Part shown: piece by piece, positions 53,532-62,946 of the stretch
Position numbering within the stretch: position 1 is the first letter of the stretch
Layout of the letters: each line of letters starts with the position of its first letter
Source of the DNA: Streptomyces flavofungini
GTDB taxonomy: Bacteria; Actinomycetota; Actinomycetes; Streptomycetales; Streptomycetaceae
Length of the DNA: 64,000 bases
Assembly: GCF_014650815.1 (NCBI RefSeq)
Contig: NZ_BMVR01000001.1
Coordinates: 372,001-436,000, forward strand
Reading direction: 5' to 3'
Notes under the pieces: model-generated
What the model saw: the letters and a program-made list of their open reading frames with translations, nothing else
The model's database searches: none
What the model was told of the DNA's origin: nothing
Position numbers and translations under genes: made by a program

Positions 53532-54926
53532 TCAGGCCTTGGGCTCGTCCTCGGTGGACTCGGCGGCGGCCTCGGCCGGGGCCTCGGCGGCCTCCGTGGC
53601 GGCAGCCTCGTCCTCCTCGTCGTCGAGGTCGACGACCTCGCCGTTGGTGTCCTTGACCGTCGCCGCCTCGACGACGACCGCGAGGGCCTTGCCGCGGGCG
53701 ACCTCGCCGACGAGCATCGGCACCTGGCCGCCCTCGACGACGGCCTGGGCGAACTGGTCGGGGCTCATGCCGGAGGACTGGGCGCGACGCATGAGGTGCT
53801 CGGTGAGCTCCTCCTGGTTCACGTTCAGCTTCTCCTTGTTGACGAGCTCGTCGAGGACGAACTGCGTCTTGATGCCCTTGACCGCCTGCTCACGGGTCTC
53901 GGCGTCGAACTCTTCCTCGGTCTTGCCCTGGATCTCCAGGTACTTCGCGAGGTCGAGGCCCATCTGACCGAGCTGGTGGTGCTCCAGGTTGTGCTTGCGG
54001 GTGCGGATCTCGTCCTCGAGCAGCTTCTCGGGGACGGGAACCTCGACCAGCTCGAGGAGCTTCTCCAGGACGCGCTCCTGGGCCTGCGTGGCCTGGTCGA
54101 ACTGACGGGCCGTCTCCAGCCGCTTGCGGCTGTCGGCCTTCAGCTCGTCGAGGGTGTCGAACTCCGACGCGAGCTGCGCGAAGTCGTCGTCCAGCTCCGG
54201 CAGTTCACGCTTGGCGACCTGGGTGACCTTGACGGTGACCTCGGACTCCTTGCCGGCCGCCGAGCCGCCCTTGAGCTCGGAGGTGAAGGTGGCCTCGCCA
54301 CCGGCCTCCAGGCCCTTCACGGCGTCGTCGATGCCTTCGAGCAGCTCGCCGGAGCCGATCGTGTAGGAGACGCCGGACGCGACGCCGTCCTCCAGGACCT
54401 CGCCCTCGACCTTGGCCTCCAGGTCGATCGTCACGACGTCGCCGTCCTCGGCGGGGCGCTCGACCGGGGCGGTCGAGGCGAAGCGCTCGCGCAGCTCCTC
54501 GACGGCCTTGTCGATGTCCTCGTCGGCGATCTCGACGGCGTCCACCTCGACCTCGATGCCGGAGTAGTCCGGGATCTCGATGGTCGGACGGATGTCGACC
54601 TCAGCGGTGAAGTTGAGGGTCTCGTTGTCCTTGAGCTCGGTGATGTCCACCTCGGGCTGGCCCAGGACGTTGAGCTCGGCCTCGTTGACCGCCTCGGTGT
54701 AGAACTTCGGGAGGGCGTCGTTGACGGCCTCCTCCAGCACCGCACCGCGGCCGAACCGCTGGTCGATGACGCGGGCCGGGATCTTGCCCTTGCGGAAGCC
54801 CTTCACCGTGACCTGCTGGTTGATCTTCTTGTACGCCGCGTCGAGGCTGTCCTTGAGCTCCTCGAAGGGCACCTCGACAGTGAGCCGAACCCGGGTCGGG
54901 TTCAGGGTCTCCACGGCGCTCTTCAC
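53532..54926 (-). CDS. tig: Trigger factor
   Basis: A 464-residue ribosome-bound chaperone and prolyl isomerase. The N-terminal ribosome-binding loop contains [12 protein letters not shown]; the FKBP domain (about 160-245) and the helical C-terminal arms follow; the last 40 residues are acidic and Ala-rich. The start is the GTG giving [12 protein letters not shown] with AAGGAG eight bases upstream; the frame is open 39 codons further without support. It is upstream of the clp genes, as usual. Confidence 0.97.
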   Translation of the reverse strand: MKSAVETLNPTRVRLTVEVPFEELKDSLDAAYKKINQQVTVKGFRKGKIPARVIDQRFGRGAVLEEAVNDALPKFYTEAVNEAELNVLGQPEVDITELKDNETLNFTAEVDIRPTIEIPDYSGIEVEVDAVEIADEDIDKAVEELRERFASTAPVERPAEDGDVVTIDLEAKVEGEVLEDGVASGVSYTIGSGELLEGIDDAVKGLEAGGEATFTSELKGGSAAGKESEVTVKVTQVAKRELPELDDDFAQLASEFDTLDELKADSRKRLETARQFDQATQAQERVLEKLLELVEVPVPEKLLEDEIRTRKHNLEHHQLGQMGLDLAKYLEIQGKTEEEFDAETREQAVKGIKTQFVLDELVNKEKLNVNQEELTEHLMRRAQSSGMSPDQFAQAVVEGGQVPMLVGEVARGKALAVVVEAATVKDTNGEVVDLDDEEDEAAATEAAEAPAEAAAESTEDEPKA

Positions 54927-55113
54927 GGTTCGGTCTCCTTGGTGGGCTGACTTCTTGGATTCTGCCCGGTTGAGAGACACACGGGCACGCAGCTTGCATA
55001 GTAACGGCACGCGGGAGCCGACCCACAATGCGATCTTGGACAACGGACCGCCGGGGCCGTGCGGAGTTCAGGTCCCCGCCGGGAAACAGGCCACCGGATG
55101 CGGGGGAACCAGC

Positions 55114-55190
55114 TGGTCGGGGTGGCGGGATTTGAACCCACGGCCTTCCGCTCCCAAAGCGGACGCGCTACCAAGCTGCGCCACACCCCG
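55114..55190 (-). tRNA. tRNA-Pro (TGG)
   Basis: Read on the minus strand, CGGGGTG pairs with CACCCCG in the acceptor stem; the anticodon loop TTTGGGA gives anticodon TGG; the T arm reads GTGGGTTCAAATCCCGC. The terminal CCA is encoded (55116-55114). No intron or odd base was seen. Confidence 0.97.
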
Positions 55191-55339
55191 TCGGTGCGAC
55201 ACGTAGGGTACATGCCCGCAGGCCGTGCGGCGCCCGCTCGCACGGGAGTGAATAGGGGTGTGCGGCGCACGCCCTCGACCCGCTACGATGCTGTCCGTGC
55301 CGCGCACGCTGACCTGCGAGGGGTCGCTGCGCGAGCTGT

Positions 55340-55410
55340 GCGGGCGTAGCTCAATGGTAGAGCCCTAGTCTTCCAAACTAGCTACGCGGGTTCGATTCCC
55401 GTCGCCCGCT
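55340..55410 (+). tRNA. tRNA-Gly (TCC)
   Basis: Acceptor stem GCGGGCG with CGCCCGC; the anticodon loop CTTCCAA gives anticodon TCC; the T arm reads CGGGTTCGATTCCCG. Length 71 bases. The CCA is not encoded, unlike the tRNA-Pro nearby. Confidence 0.97.
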
Positions 55411-55419
55411 CTGTGGCCT

Positions 55420-55467
55420 CCGGCCCGGTGTGCAGGTCCTTCCCTGTGCCCGGGCCGGGGGCTTTTT
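55420..55467 (+). terminator. Factor-independent terminator after tRNA-Gly
   Basis: Inverted repeat CCGGCCCGG (55420-55428) with CCGGGCCGG (55450-55458) followed by GGGGCTTTTT, a classic T-run that is rare in this window. Confidence 0.87.
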
Positions 55468-57071
55468 CGTGCGCTGTCGCGCTTCGGGTCAGGGGTTTCG
55501 TACGTCGACGCTGTAGACGGAGCGGACTCCGTACGGGACGTAGAGGGCGTCGCCGACCAGGGTGAGCGCGGCGCCGGTCTCCGAGGCGACGGTCATCCCC
55601 GCGCCCCTGCCGCGCGCGGGCAGGCTCCACTTCTCCTCGCCGGTCCTGCGGTCGAGCGCCGCGAGACGGCCGCTCACGGAGGCCAGGTACACATGGCTCC
55701 CCGAAGCCAGCGGCGGGCCCGGCGACTCCACGACGGAGTTGACCGACCACCGCTGGCGGCCGGTGCGCGGGTCGATCGCGCGGATGTCGCCGTTGCGGTA
55801 CGTGAAGTACAGGGTGTCCCCGGTGACCGTGGGCGTCGCCTCGTCGGCCCGGGGCTCGGCGGGAAGCGTCCGCACCCGGCGGGTGGCCAGGTCGAGCACG
55901 CTGATCCGGCGGGGCGACTCGTCCACTTCGTCGTGGCTGAGCAGCAGGCGGCCGGACGCCTGGCCCAGGAGTTCCAGGCCGCCGTGCGGCACGGTCGCCG
56001 TCCAGTCCGGCTTGCCGGACGTCAGGTCGATGCGGGAGACGCGGGTGCTCCGCGCGCTGTCGGCGCAGAGCAGATAGCCATGGCCCTCGGCGCCGCGCAC
56101 CCGGCAGTGCGCCGAGGGGAGCTTCTCCCGCCAGCGGGGCTTGCCCGTGTCGCCGCGCAGCAGGGCGTAGTCGTCCCCTTTGGCGCCGAGGGCGGTGAGC
56201 ACGCCCGCGTCGGTCCACACCGCGCCGCCGTGCTCCGCGTCCGGGACGGGGGGCTCGGCCCCTTCGCCGTGCTGGGCGGCGGTCGTCCACAGCTCCTTGC
56301 CGGTGCGGGCGTCGAGGGCCTGGATCGCGTAGTACGGGACGGGCGCCTCGTCGCGGTCGACCTGGTCGTTGCGGTACGCGAAGACACGGCCACCGGACAC
56401 ACCGATGACGCGGCCCTCCATGTCTCCCCACTCTCCCGGCGTCCGGTCGACCGGCCTGCTCCAGCCGAACGCGCCGGTGGCGAGCGAGAACCGCGCGGCC
56501 TGCACGTCGTCGCCGGCGCAGAAGAGCCCGCTCCCGGCGGCGACACAGCCGCCGAAGGGGCCTGACGCCTCCTTGCGGTCACGCGTGTCCTTCGCCTCCC
56601 AGGCCCGCCAGTTCCCGGGCAGGTCGCCGGCCTCGGGCTCGGCGCCCGTCAGCCACAGGGCGAGCCCCGACGCGACACCGGCGAGAAGTACCCCCGCCAC
56701 GACGGCGATCAGGCGTGCGCGGCGGCGACGCGCGCGCACCGGGACCGGCGCCGCCACCGCGGGCGGCGGCGCCGGCGGCGGCAGCGGTTCGCCCCGCAGC
56801 AACGCCAACAGCTCGTCCGGCGTGGGGCGTTCCTTCGGGTGCTTGGCCAGGCACTGGGTGACGAAGGGGCGCAACTCGGCGGGGACACGGTCGAGTTCGG
56901 GGACCGATTCGACGACGCCGGTCGCGGTCTCGTACGGGGACACGGAGTCGAAGGGCCCCCGGCCGGTGGCCGCGTAGGTGAGGACCGAGCCGAGGGAGAA
57001 GATGTCGGAGGCGGGGCCCACGTCGCGGGGTGACGTGAGTTGTTCCGGGGACATGTACGGCGGGGTGCCCT

Positions 57072-57112
57072 CCCCCAAGCTCTCAACTTCGTTCGAGCAG
57101 GGCGGTACCCCC
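57072..57112 (-). repeat. CCCCCAAGC palindromic element, copy 2 (in kinase)
   Basis: A 41-base imperfect palindrome with CCCCCAAGCTCT at one end, TACCCCC at the other and a GAGCAGGG centre. It breaks the kinase activation-loop region and contains an in-frame TGA in the second frame. It is oriented opposite to copy 3. Confidence 0.85.
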
Positions 57113-57250
57113 ATCGCGGCCGGTCTGGGTGAGGGGGTCGCCCGCGAGGGCCGCCGCGGCGCGGGAGACGCCGAAGTCGATGACGCGGGGGCCGTCTTCG
57201 GCCAGCATGACATTGGCCGGTTTGAGGTCGCGGTGGACGACGCCTACGGA

Positions 57251-57283
57251 GGGGGTCCCCCCTGCTCCTTCAGAGCTTGGGGG
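57251..57283 (+). repeat. CCCCCAAGC palindromic element, copy 3 (in kinase)
   Basis: A 33-base relative (GGGGGTCCCCC to CTTGGGGG, plus strand) inserted before the kinase catalytic loop. Its length is not a multiple of three relative to the original gene, which produces the frameshift. Confidence 0.85.
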
Positions 57284-57700
57284 CGGATGTCGCGCAGCGC
57301 CTCAGTGAGCCCGGCGGCGAGTTCCAGAAGGCGGTCCGGGGGCAGCGGGCCCTCGCGGCGGACGTGGGCGCCCAGGTTCTCGCCGGGGATGTAGAGGGTG
57401 GCCATCCAGGGCCGCGCGGCGTCGGCGTCGGCGTCCACGACGGGGGCCGTGAACGCGCCGCTGACCTGTCGCGCCGCCGCCACTTCGCGGCTGAACCGGG
57501 TGCGGAACTCGGGGTCGTCGGCGTACTGCCCGTGCACGACCTTGACCGCGAGGCGGCGTCCGGAGGCGGAGCGGGCGAGGTAGACGACGCCCATGCCGCC
57601 GGAGCCGAGGCGGTCCTCGACCGGATAGCCGCCGATCCGCGGCGGATCGGTTTCCCGCAACGCCATCCGACCAGGACCCCCCGTCCGCCGCCGCACACCG

Positions 57701-57904
57701 TCAGAACTGTATGTCCCCGATGGTCTCGGCCAGCGAGTCGAGGAGTTCTTGGATGTCGTCGGCCATTCCCGTGGAGGCGAGTACGAAGCCGAAGAGGGCC
57801 GCGACGATGGCCGGCCACACCTTGATGTTTCCCTGACGCACCATCATGACGAGGACGATCGCCAACAGCAGCACCACTGACAGCGAAATGGCCACACAGA
57901 TCAC
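57701..57904 (-). CDS. Small membrane protein, 67 residues
   Basis: A short protein with two hydrophobic spans (VAISLSVVLLLAIVLVMMV and VWPAIVAALFGFVLAST) and an acidic C-terminus (MADDIQELLDSLAETIGDIQF). It resembles small Streptomyces membrane proteins of unknown function that are frequent in accessory DNA. The start is the GTG at 57904 (a second GTG is at 57895). It lies just upstream of the broken kinase, on the same strand. Confidence 0.72.
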   Translation of the reverse strand: MICVAISLSVVLLLAIVLVMMVRQGNIKVWPAIVAALFGFVLASTGMADDIQELLDSLAETIGDIQF

Positions 57905-58651
57905 ACCCTAGGTCGGTCGCTCTCCCGCCCGGGGGGTACGACCCCGCACTCCCCCGCCAGAACCATCGTGCCACCAACAGGACCTCGCTATGCGGCCGGT
58001 GACACATCGTCGGCCAAGCCTTGACCAGTGGTGCGGGTATTCCCGGTGCGCCGGGAGGGCCCGGGAACCACGCGCCGCACACCAACCCGGGCCATCCGTA
58101 CGGGAATTCGACGGGTCCACCGGACGGCGAATTTCGACTTGATCGTTTCCATGGCCAGCCATCTCGGGGACGTCGGCGCATCATCTTCCGGCCACCCGCG
58201 CCCGGCCGCGTACGCATCAGTGGTTCACAGGAATTCGAATTGTTGCCGAGCACACATTTGGCGCCGCGCCAGCACCCGCCACGCACCGATCAACCGGACA
58301 TTTCACCAGAGTCGCCCGCAGGCGTTATGCACGATTTAAGCGGTGTGAATGCTGACCTATCGGACAGTTGGCCGTGGGGCAACTCGGGTACCCGTGCCAC
58401 CCATACGGAAAGCCCGACGCGTGTGATGAACGGTGCGGAAGGACAACCGGCGGGCGTGGTGCCGGAAACGAGACAGAAGACGCCAAGGGAACACGGCAGG
58501 AACACGGAGCGATGAACGGCATGAATGAGTTGAGGGTTTTACGGGAACACCACGGCGACGCTAGGGTGCCTCAGATGTTCCACGCTGCCATGACCCCCGC
58601 AGGCGCAGTGCGGTCCCGGATCGTCTCACCGAGCTCCTGGTGGGAGGGCCT
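57905..58651. other. AT-richer non-coding region before the acyltransferase
   Basis: About 747 bases with GC content visibly below the surroundings and no open frame with the usual codon bias. Divergent promoters for the small membrane gene and the acyltransferase must lie here. Part could be remnants of older genes; no homology was recognised. Confidence 0.6.
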
Positions 58652-59938
58652 GTGACGAACTCCGCTCAGCCGCACGGGCGGCACCGGGCGCCACTGCCTC
58701 CCCTGCAGCCCGCCGGGCAGGAGCCGGTCGCCGGAATGCCGGGCCCCCGCGTCCACCAGTCCACCGCGACCACCGCGGCCCCGGCCACCCCCCGCCCGGC
58801 CGGCCGCCACTCCGCCCCACCGGTTCCCCCCACACACCGAACCCCCCACTCCCCCGCGGTTCCCGCCGCCGCACGCCCCGCCGACGGCGCGGGCAAGCCC
58901 GCCAAACAGCGCGACGCGTTCTTCGACAACGCCAAGTACCTGGCGATCGTGCTCGTCGCGATGGCCCACGCGTGGGAACCCCTGACGGATCACAGTCGTA
59001 CCGCCGAAGCGCTGTACATGACCGTCTACACCTTCCACATGCCGGCGTTCATCCTGATCTCCGGCTACTTCTCGCGCAGCTTCGACATGCGCTCCGACCG
59101 GCTCAAGCGGCTCGTCACCGGCATCGCCGTGCCGTACGTGATCTTCGAGGTGGCGTACACCTTCTTCAAGCGGTGGGCCGACGACGATCCGACGCAGCCG
59201 ATCAGCCTGCTCGACCCCTGGTACCTGACCTGGTTCCTGATCGCCCTGTTCGTGTGGCGGCTGACCACCCCGCTGTGGAAGATCGTGCGCTGGCCGGTGC
59301 CGCTCGCTCTGGCCATCGCCGTGCTCGCCGTGGTCTCGCCCGACATCGGCGACGACCTGGACCTGCAGCGGGTCCTGCAGTTCATGCCGTTCTTCGTGCT
59401 CGGCCTGTTCATCAGGCCCGAGCACTTCCAGCTGGTGCGGCGGCGCGAGGTGCGCATCCTGTCGGTGCCGGTGTTCGCGTGCGCGGTGGCGCTCGCCTAC
59501 TGGGCCGCCCCGCGGATGACGTCCGTGTGGTTCTACCGCCGCGACAGCGCCCAGGAGCTCGGCGTCCCGTGGTGGGTCGGCGTGGTCATGACGCTGGCGC
59601 TCTTCGGCTGCTCGGTGCTGCTCACGGCGTGCTTCTTCGCCTGGGTGCCGCGGCGGAAGATGTGGTTCACGGTGCTCGGCGCCGGGACGCTGTACGGGTA
59701 CCTGCTGCACGGCTTCCTCGCCAAGGGGTCCCGCTTCTGGGGCTGGTTCGAAGCCCACCCGTGGCTGCACGAGCCCGCCGGTGAGGTGGTCGTGACGGTG
59801 ATCGCGGGCGCCGTGGTGACGCTCCTGTGCACGCCGCCGGTGCAGCGGATGTTCCGCTTCGCCATGGAGCCCAAGATGGAGTGGGCCTTCCGGCGCGACG
59901 CCGCCGCGCTGGCCCGCGAGCGGGGTTCCGCACGCTGA
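58652..59938 (+). CDS. Acyltransferase-3 family membrane protein
   Basis: A 428-residue protein. After a Pro/Ala-rich cytoplasmic stretch of 85 residues come about ten membrane spans in the acyltransferase-3 arrangement (FFDNAKYLAIVLVAMAHAWEP with the key His, then YTFHMPAFILISGYFSR). Such enzymes O-acetylate or acylate exported glycans, lipids or antibiotics. The GTG start is preceded by GGGAGG at four bases. It is a single-gene unit ended by a terminator at 59944. Confidence 0.88.
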   Translation: MTNSAQPHGRHRAPLPPLQPAGQEPVAGMPGPRVHQSTATTAAPATPRPAGRHSAPPVPPTHRTPHSPAVPAAARPADGAGKPAKQRDAFFDNAKYLAIVLVAMAHAWEPLTDHSRTAEALYMTVYTFHMPAFILISGYFSRSFDMRSDRLKRLVTGIAVPYVIFEVAYTFFKRWADDDPTQPISLLDPWYLTWFLIALFVWRLTTPLWKIVRWPVPLALAIAVLAVVSPDIGDDLDLQRVLQFMPFFVLGLFIRPEHFQLVRRREVRILSVPVFACAVALAYWAAPRMTSVWFYRRDSAQELGVPWWVGVVMTLALFGCSVLLTACFFAWVPRRKMWFTVLGAGTLYGYLLHGFLAKGSRFWGWFEAHPWLHEPAGEVVVTVIAGAVVTLLCTPPVQRMFRFAMEPKMEWAFRRDAAALARERGSAR

Positions 59939-59943
59939 CGCCG

Positions 59944-59980
59944 ACGGGCCCGGCGGTGTGGTTCGCACCGCCGGGCCCGT
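59944..59980. terminator. Bidirectional terminator, acyltransferase / HD protein
   Basis: A perfect 15-bp stem (59944-59958 with 59966-59980) with a seven-base loop between two converging genes. Confidence 0.88.
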
Positions 59981-59995
59981 GGGCTCCCGCGCTCC

Positions 59996-60493
59996 TCAGC
60001 ACCCCGACAGCAGCGCCCGCAGGTGCGCGTACTTCGCCGTCAGGCGGTCCCGGGTCGTCTCGTCCAGTACGGCGAGGCGGCCCGGGTCCGCGTTGTGGGC
60101 CAGGTCGGACTCCTTGACCAGAACCGCGCCGGGTGTGGCCCGGATGCGGGCCGCGTAGGCCTCCGGGGGCTCGCCCGGCCGCTTCGTGAGGGCGAGCACG
60201 ATGGCCTTCGTGGCGGGCGCGAGGGCCGCCGCCGCCAGCCACTCCGGCGTCAGCGCGTCGTCCTCGATCGCGTCGTGCAGCCACGCCGCCGCGATCTGCC
60301 CGTCCGAGCCGCCCCGCGCCCGCGTCCCCTCGGCGACCGCCGCGAGATGCTCGGCGTAGGGCCGCCCGGCCTTGTCCGTCTGCCCGGCGTGGGCCCGCCG
60401 GGCCACGGCCTCCACCTCGGCCAGGGTCATGAGCGCGTCCGACGGCTGCAGTGTCATGGGCGGCTCGGGCGGCTCCGGCGACTTGGGCGTCAT
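59996..60493 (-). CDS. HD-domain phosphohydrolase
   Basis: A 165-residue HD-domain protein resembling the hydrolase part of RelA/SpoT-type enzymes: ARRAHAGQTDKAGRPYAEHL, AAWLHDAIEDD (HD motif) and ESDLAHNAD. It may hydrolyse a nucleotide such as (p)ppGpp, but this is not shown. The ATG at 60493 overlaps the TGA of the ABC permease (ATGA), so it is translated with the permease. Later ATGs at 60457 and 60430 are possible starts. The N-terminal 20 residues are Pro-rich. Confidence 0.86.
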   Translation of the reverse strand: MTPKSPEPPEPPMTLQPSDALMTLAEVEAVARRAHAGQTDKAGRPYAEHLAAVAEGTRARGGSDGQIAAAWLHDAIEDDALTPEWLAAAALAPATKAIVLALTKRPGEPPEAYAARIRATPGAVLVKESDLAHNADPGRLAVLDETTRDRLTAKYAHLRALLSGC

Positions 60494-62946
60494 GACGACG
60501 ACCCTAGCGCCGCCCGCGCGGGCACACCCGTGGCCACCAGGCCGAGCAGCACGGCCGACCCGGCGAAGGAGACGTACAGCAGCGGCGGGATGTACGGGCC
60601 CTCGCCGGTGAGGCCCTTCATCATCGGGACCAGGGTGGCCAGGGCGATGCCGGTGCCGATGATCACGCCCGCGCAGGTCACGAGCAGCGCCTCCCAGCGC
60701 ACCATCCGCAGCACCTGGCGCCGGGTGGAGCCGATGAGCCGCAGCGTGCCCAGTTCGCGCCGCCGGTCCAGGACCGTCATGACGAGGGTGTTGGCGGCGG
60801 CGACGGCCGCGAAGCCGCCGAGTACGGCCGCCATGGTGGTGTTCGCCCAGGCGCCCACCGCGCGGTCCTTGGACTGGGTGGTGGTGTAGTCGTCACGGTC
60901 CAGGAGCGTGCCCTGGGCCGTCAGGGGCTTCAGCTCCGCGGCGGAGGCGCCCTTCGTCCAGATCTCCGTGTCGAACGCCGACGTGACGTGCCGCTTCACA
61001 TCGGCCGCGCCCAGGGTCACCTGGGACAGGCCGAGCCCGCGCTCGTACGTCGCCACGACCTCGGGCCGCGTCCTGGTGCCGTCGGGCAGGCGCAGGTCGA
61101 CGCGGTCGCCGACCTTCAGGTGGGCGTTGCCGGCGAGGGTCGCGTCGAGGGCCACCTTGCCCTTGCCCAGGTCGAGTTCGCCGGACTTGACGTTGAGGTC
61201 CTGCACCTTGGCGAGGTTCGCGACCGTGCCGGTGACGGCCTGCGTGCTCGCCGACTGCAGATAGCGGTCGCCGCCCGAGCCCATGGGCAGCAGCACCGAG
61301 GTCTTCAGGAGGCCGACCGCGGAGCCGCCGCCGGGCCCGGTGGCCGCGCGTACCGTCGGCGCGTCGAAGCCCGTCCTCGCCGCCACGATGTGGTCCGCCG
61401 TGATGCCGTCCCGCTGCTGGTTCTCCGCGACCTTGTCCTCGGAGGTGTGCATGAAGACGAGCGTGGAGGCGAACGCCATCGCGAGCACGATGGGCGTGAT
61501 GGCGGAGGCCATCCGGCGGGCGTTGCTGCGGGAGTTGGCCGCGGCGAGCGAGGCGGACGCGCCCGCGCCGCGCAGCGGCAGGCCGAACAGGCCCGCGCAG
61601 GCCCGCGCCACCAGCGGCCCGAGGAGCGCCACCGCGAGCATGAAGAGCATCACGACGCCGAGTGCCGCGTTCGCCGCGTCGTCGCCGGTGGCCTTGGCGG
61701 CGACGCCGGCGAGGACCACACCGCCGACGGCCGCGGCGACACCGAGGGGCGTACGGATCCAGCCGGGCCGCAGCCGCTCCACGGAGGCCTCGCTGAGGGC
61801 CTGGCCCGGCTTGATGCGGGCCGGGCGGTGCGCGGCCATGATCCCGGCGAACAGGGCGGTGAGGATGGCCGTGCCGACGGCGATGAGCAGCGGGAGGTAC
61901 GACACGGACAGGTCGACGGCCTCCGGGATCGCGCCCCTGTCCTTGAGCTGCCCGAACCACCAGCTCGCCAGGGCGATGCCCGGCAGGCAGCCGAGGGCGC
62001 CCGCGAGCGGGGCCACCAGGAGCGTCTCGGTGGCGACGGTGCGGCGGATCTGGCGGGGCGTCGTGCCGATGGCGCGCAGCAGCGCGAACTCGCGGGCCCG
62101 CTGGCCCACGGAGAGCGCGACGGTGCCGGCCGCGGTGAACACGGCGACCATCGTGGCGACGCCGCCGAAGGAGCCGCCGAGGCCGGTGAGGAGTTCCTTG
62201 GCCTCGGCGAGGCCCGGGTCCTCGGCGCCGCCGCGGCCGTCGCCGGTGTGCACCTCGGCCTTGTCGCCGAGAGCCTTGGCCACCTGGGACTTGAGGGCGT
62301 CGTCCGTGACGCCGTCCTTGGGCAGCACGGCGATGGCGTCGATCCGGCCGGGGTGCCCGGAGACCCGTACCGCGTCGGAGTCCGCGAACCAGGCCGTCGG
62401 GGCCGTGCCGCCGCTCAGCCCCGAGACCCGGAAGTCCCGCGGTCCGTCCGCCGTCGTCAGCGTGACGCGCTCGCCGACGCGGGCCCCGGCGCCCGCGAGC
62501 ACCACGTCCCCGGCGCCGGGCGCGCGGCCCGCCGACAGCTTCTCGCCGGTGAAGGCGGTGGAGCCCCAGCCGTGCGCGGTCAGTTCCTTGTCACCGTGCT
62601 TGACGGGGAAGGTGAGGTCCGCGACGGCGGTACGCGCGCCGGGCACCGAAGCCGCCTTCGCCACCAGGGAGTTGTCGAGGCGGGCGCGGTCCGGGACCTG
62701 CGCGCCGCCGTCGCTGCGGTCCTCGCCGCTGCCGGTCTCGTAAGGGGACTTCTGGTCGGCGGCGGCCACCACGGCCGCGTCGGCGTAGCGCACCGGCGGC
62801 ACGGAGGCCCGCAGGCCCGTCTCCAGGAGGATGCCGCACGCGGACACGATCAACGCGGCCATCGCGAGGGCGACGAACGTCCCCACGAAGGCGGCGGGCT
62901 TGAAGCGGACGGCCGCGCGGGCCAGTCCGTTGGGTACGAAGCTCAT
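60490..62946 (-). CDS. ABC transporter permease, FtsX/MacB-like
   Basis: An 818-residue FtsX-family permease with about ten spans in two four-span bundles (around residues 275-430 and 440-520, and at the C-terminus), plus two large extracytoplasmic domains (about 45-270 and 530-680). The first span, starting at residue 20, leads to an outer domain. It pairs with the adjacent ATPase and may export a lipid, peptide or antibiotic, or act in envelope stress like BceAB-type systems. Both its ends overlap neighbours (ATGA with the ATPase stop, ATGA with the HD gene). Confidence 0.91.
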   Translation of the reverse strand: MSFVPNGLARAAVRFKPAAFVGTFVALAMAALIVSACGILLETGLRASVPPVRYADAAVVAAADQKSPYETGSGEDRSDGGAQVPDRARLDNSLVAKAASVPGARTAVADLTFPVKHGDKELTAHGWGSTAFTGEKLSAGRAPGAGDVVLAGAGARVGERVTLTTADGPRDFRVSGLSGGTAPTAWFADSDAVRVSGHPGRIDAIAVLPKDGVTDDALKSQVAKALGDKAEVHTGDGRGGAEDPGLAEAKELLTGLGGSFGGVATMVAVFTAAGTVALSVGQRAREFALLRAIGTTPRQIRRTVATETLLVAPLAGALGCLPGIALASWWFGQLKDRGAIPEAVDLSVSYLPLLIAVGTAILTALFAGIMAAHRPARIKPGQALSEASVERLRPGWIRTPLGVAAAVGGVVLAGVAAKATGDDAANAALGVVMLFMLAVALLGPLVARACAGLFGLPLRGAGASASLAAANSRSNARRMASAITPIVLAMAFASTLVFMHTSEDKVAENQQRDGITADHIVAARTGFDAPTVRAATGPGGGSAVGLLKTSVLLPMGSGGDRYLQSASTQAVTGTVANLAKVQDLNVKSGELDLGKGKVALDATLAGNAHLKVGDRVDLRLPDGTRTRPEVVATYERGLGLSQVTLGAADVKRHVTSAFDTEIWTKGASAAELKPLTAQGTLLDRDDYTTTQSKDRAVGAWANTTMAAVLGGFAAVAAANTLVMTVLDRRRELGTLRLIGSTRRQVLRMVRWEALLVTCAGVIIGTGIALATLVPMMKGLTGEGPYIPPLLYVSFAGSAVLLGLVATGVPARAALGSSS

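Larger units (their letters stand above)
55489..57666 (-). pseudogene. PknB-like Ser/Thr kinase with PQQ-type propeller, broken by two palindromic insertions
   Basis: The kinase part starts at ATG 57666 (MALRETDPPRIGGYPVEDRL, LGSGGMGVVYLARS). At about 57283 a palindromic element replaces the segment before the catalytic loop and shifts the frame; a TAG follows at 57246-57244. The HRDLKPANVM loop and DFG survive in a second frame, which ends at a TGA inside a second element at about 57072-57112. After it the original frame resumes with PYMSPEQLTSPRDVGPASDIFSLG. The rest has a membrane span (near 56700) and a WD/PQQ-like propeller. As read, no full kinase can be made by standard translation. 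The rest of the gene is not decayed, so inactivation looks recent. Confidence 0.85.

Noticed and set aside
52926..53967. Open frames in the region between tig and clpP1
   Set aside because: The products are Gly/Arg/Pro-rich low-complexity sequences caused by G-rich DNA, and one runs antisense into tig.
55114..55410. tRNA-Pro and tRNA-Gly as attachment sites of an integrated element
   Set aside because: No integrase and no duplicated tRNA 3' ends were found on either side.
58021..58515. 164-codon frame in the gap before the acyltransferase
   Set aside because: Codon third positions lack the strong GC bias of real genes here and no motif or ribosome site supports it.
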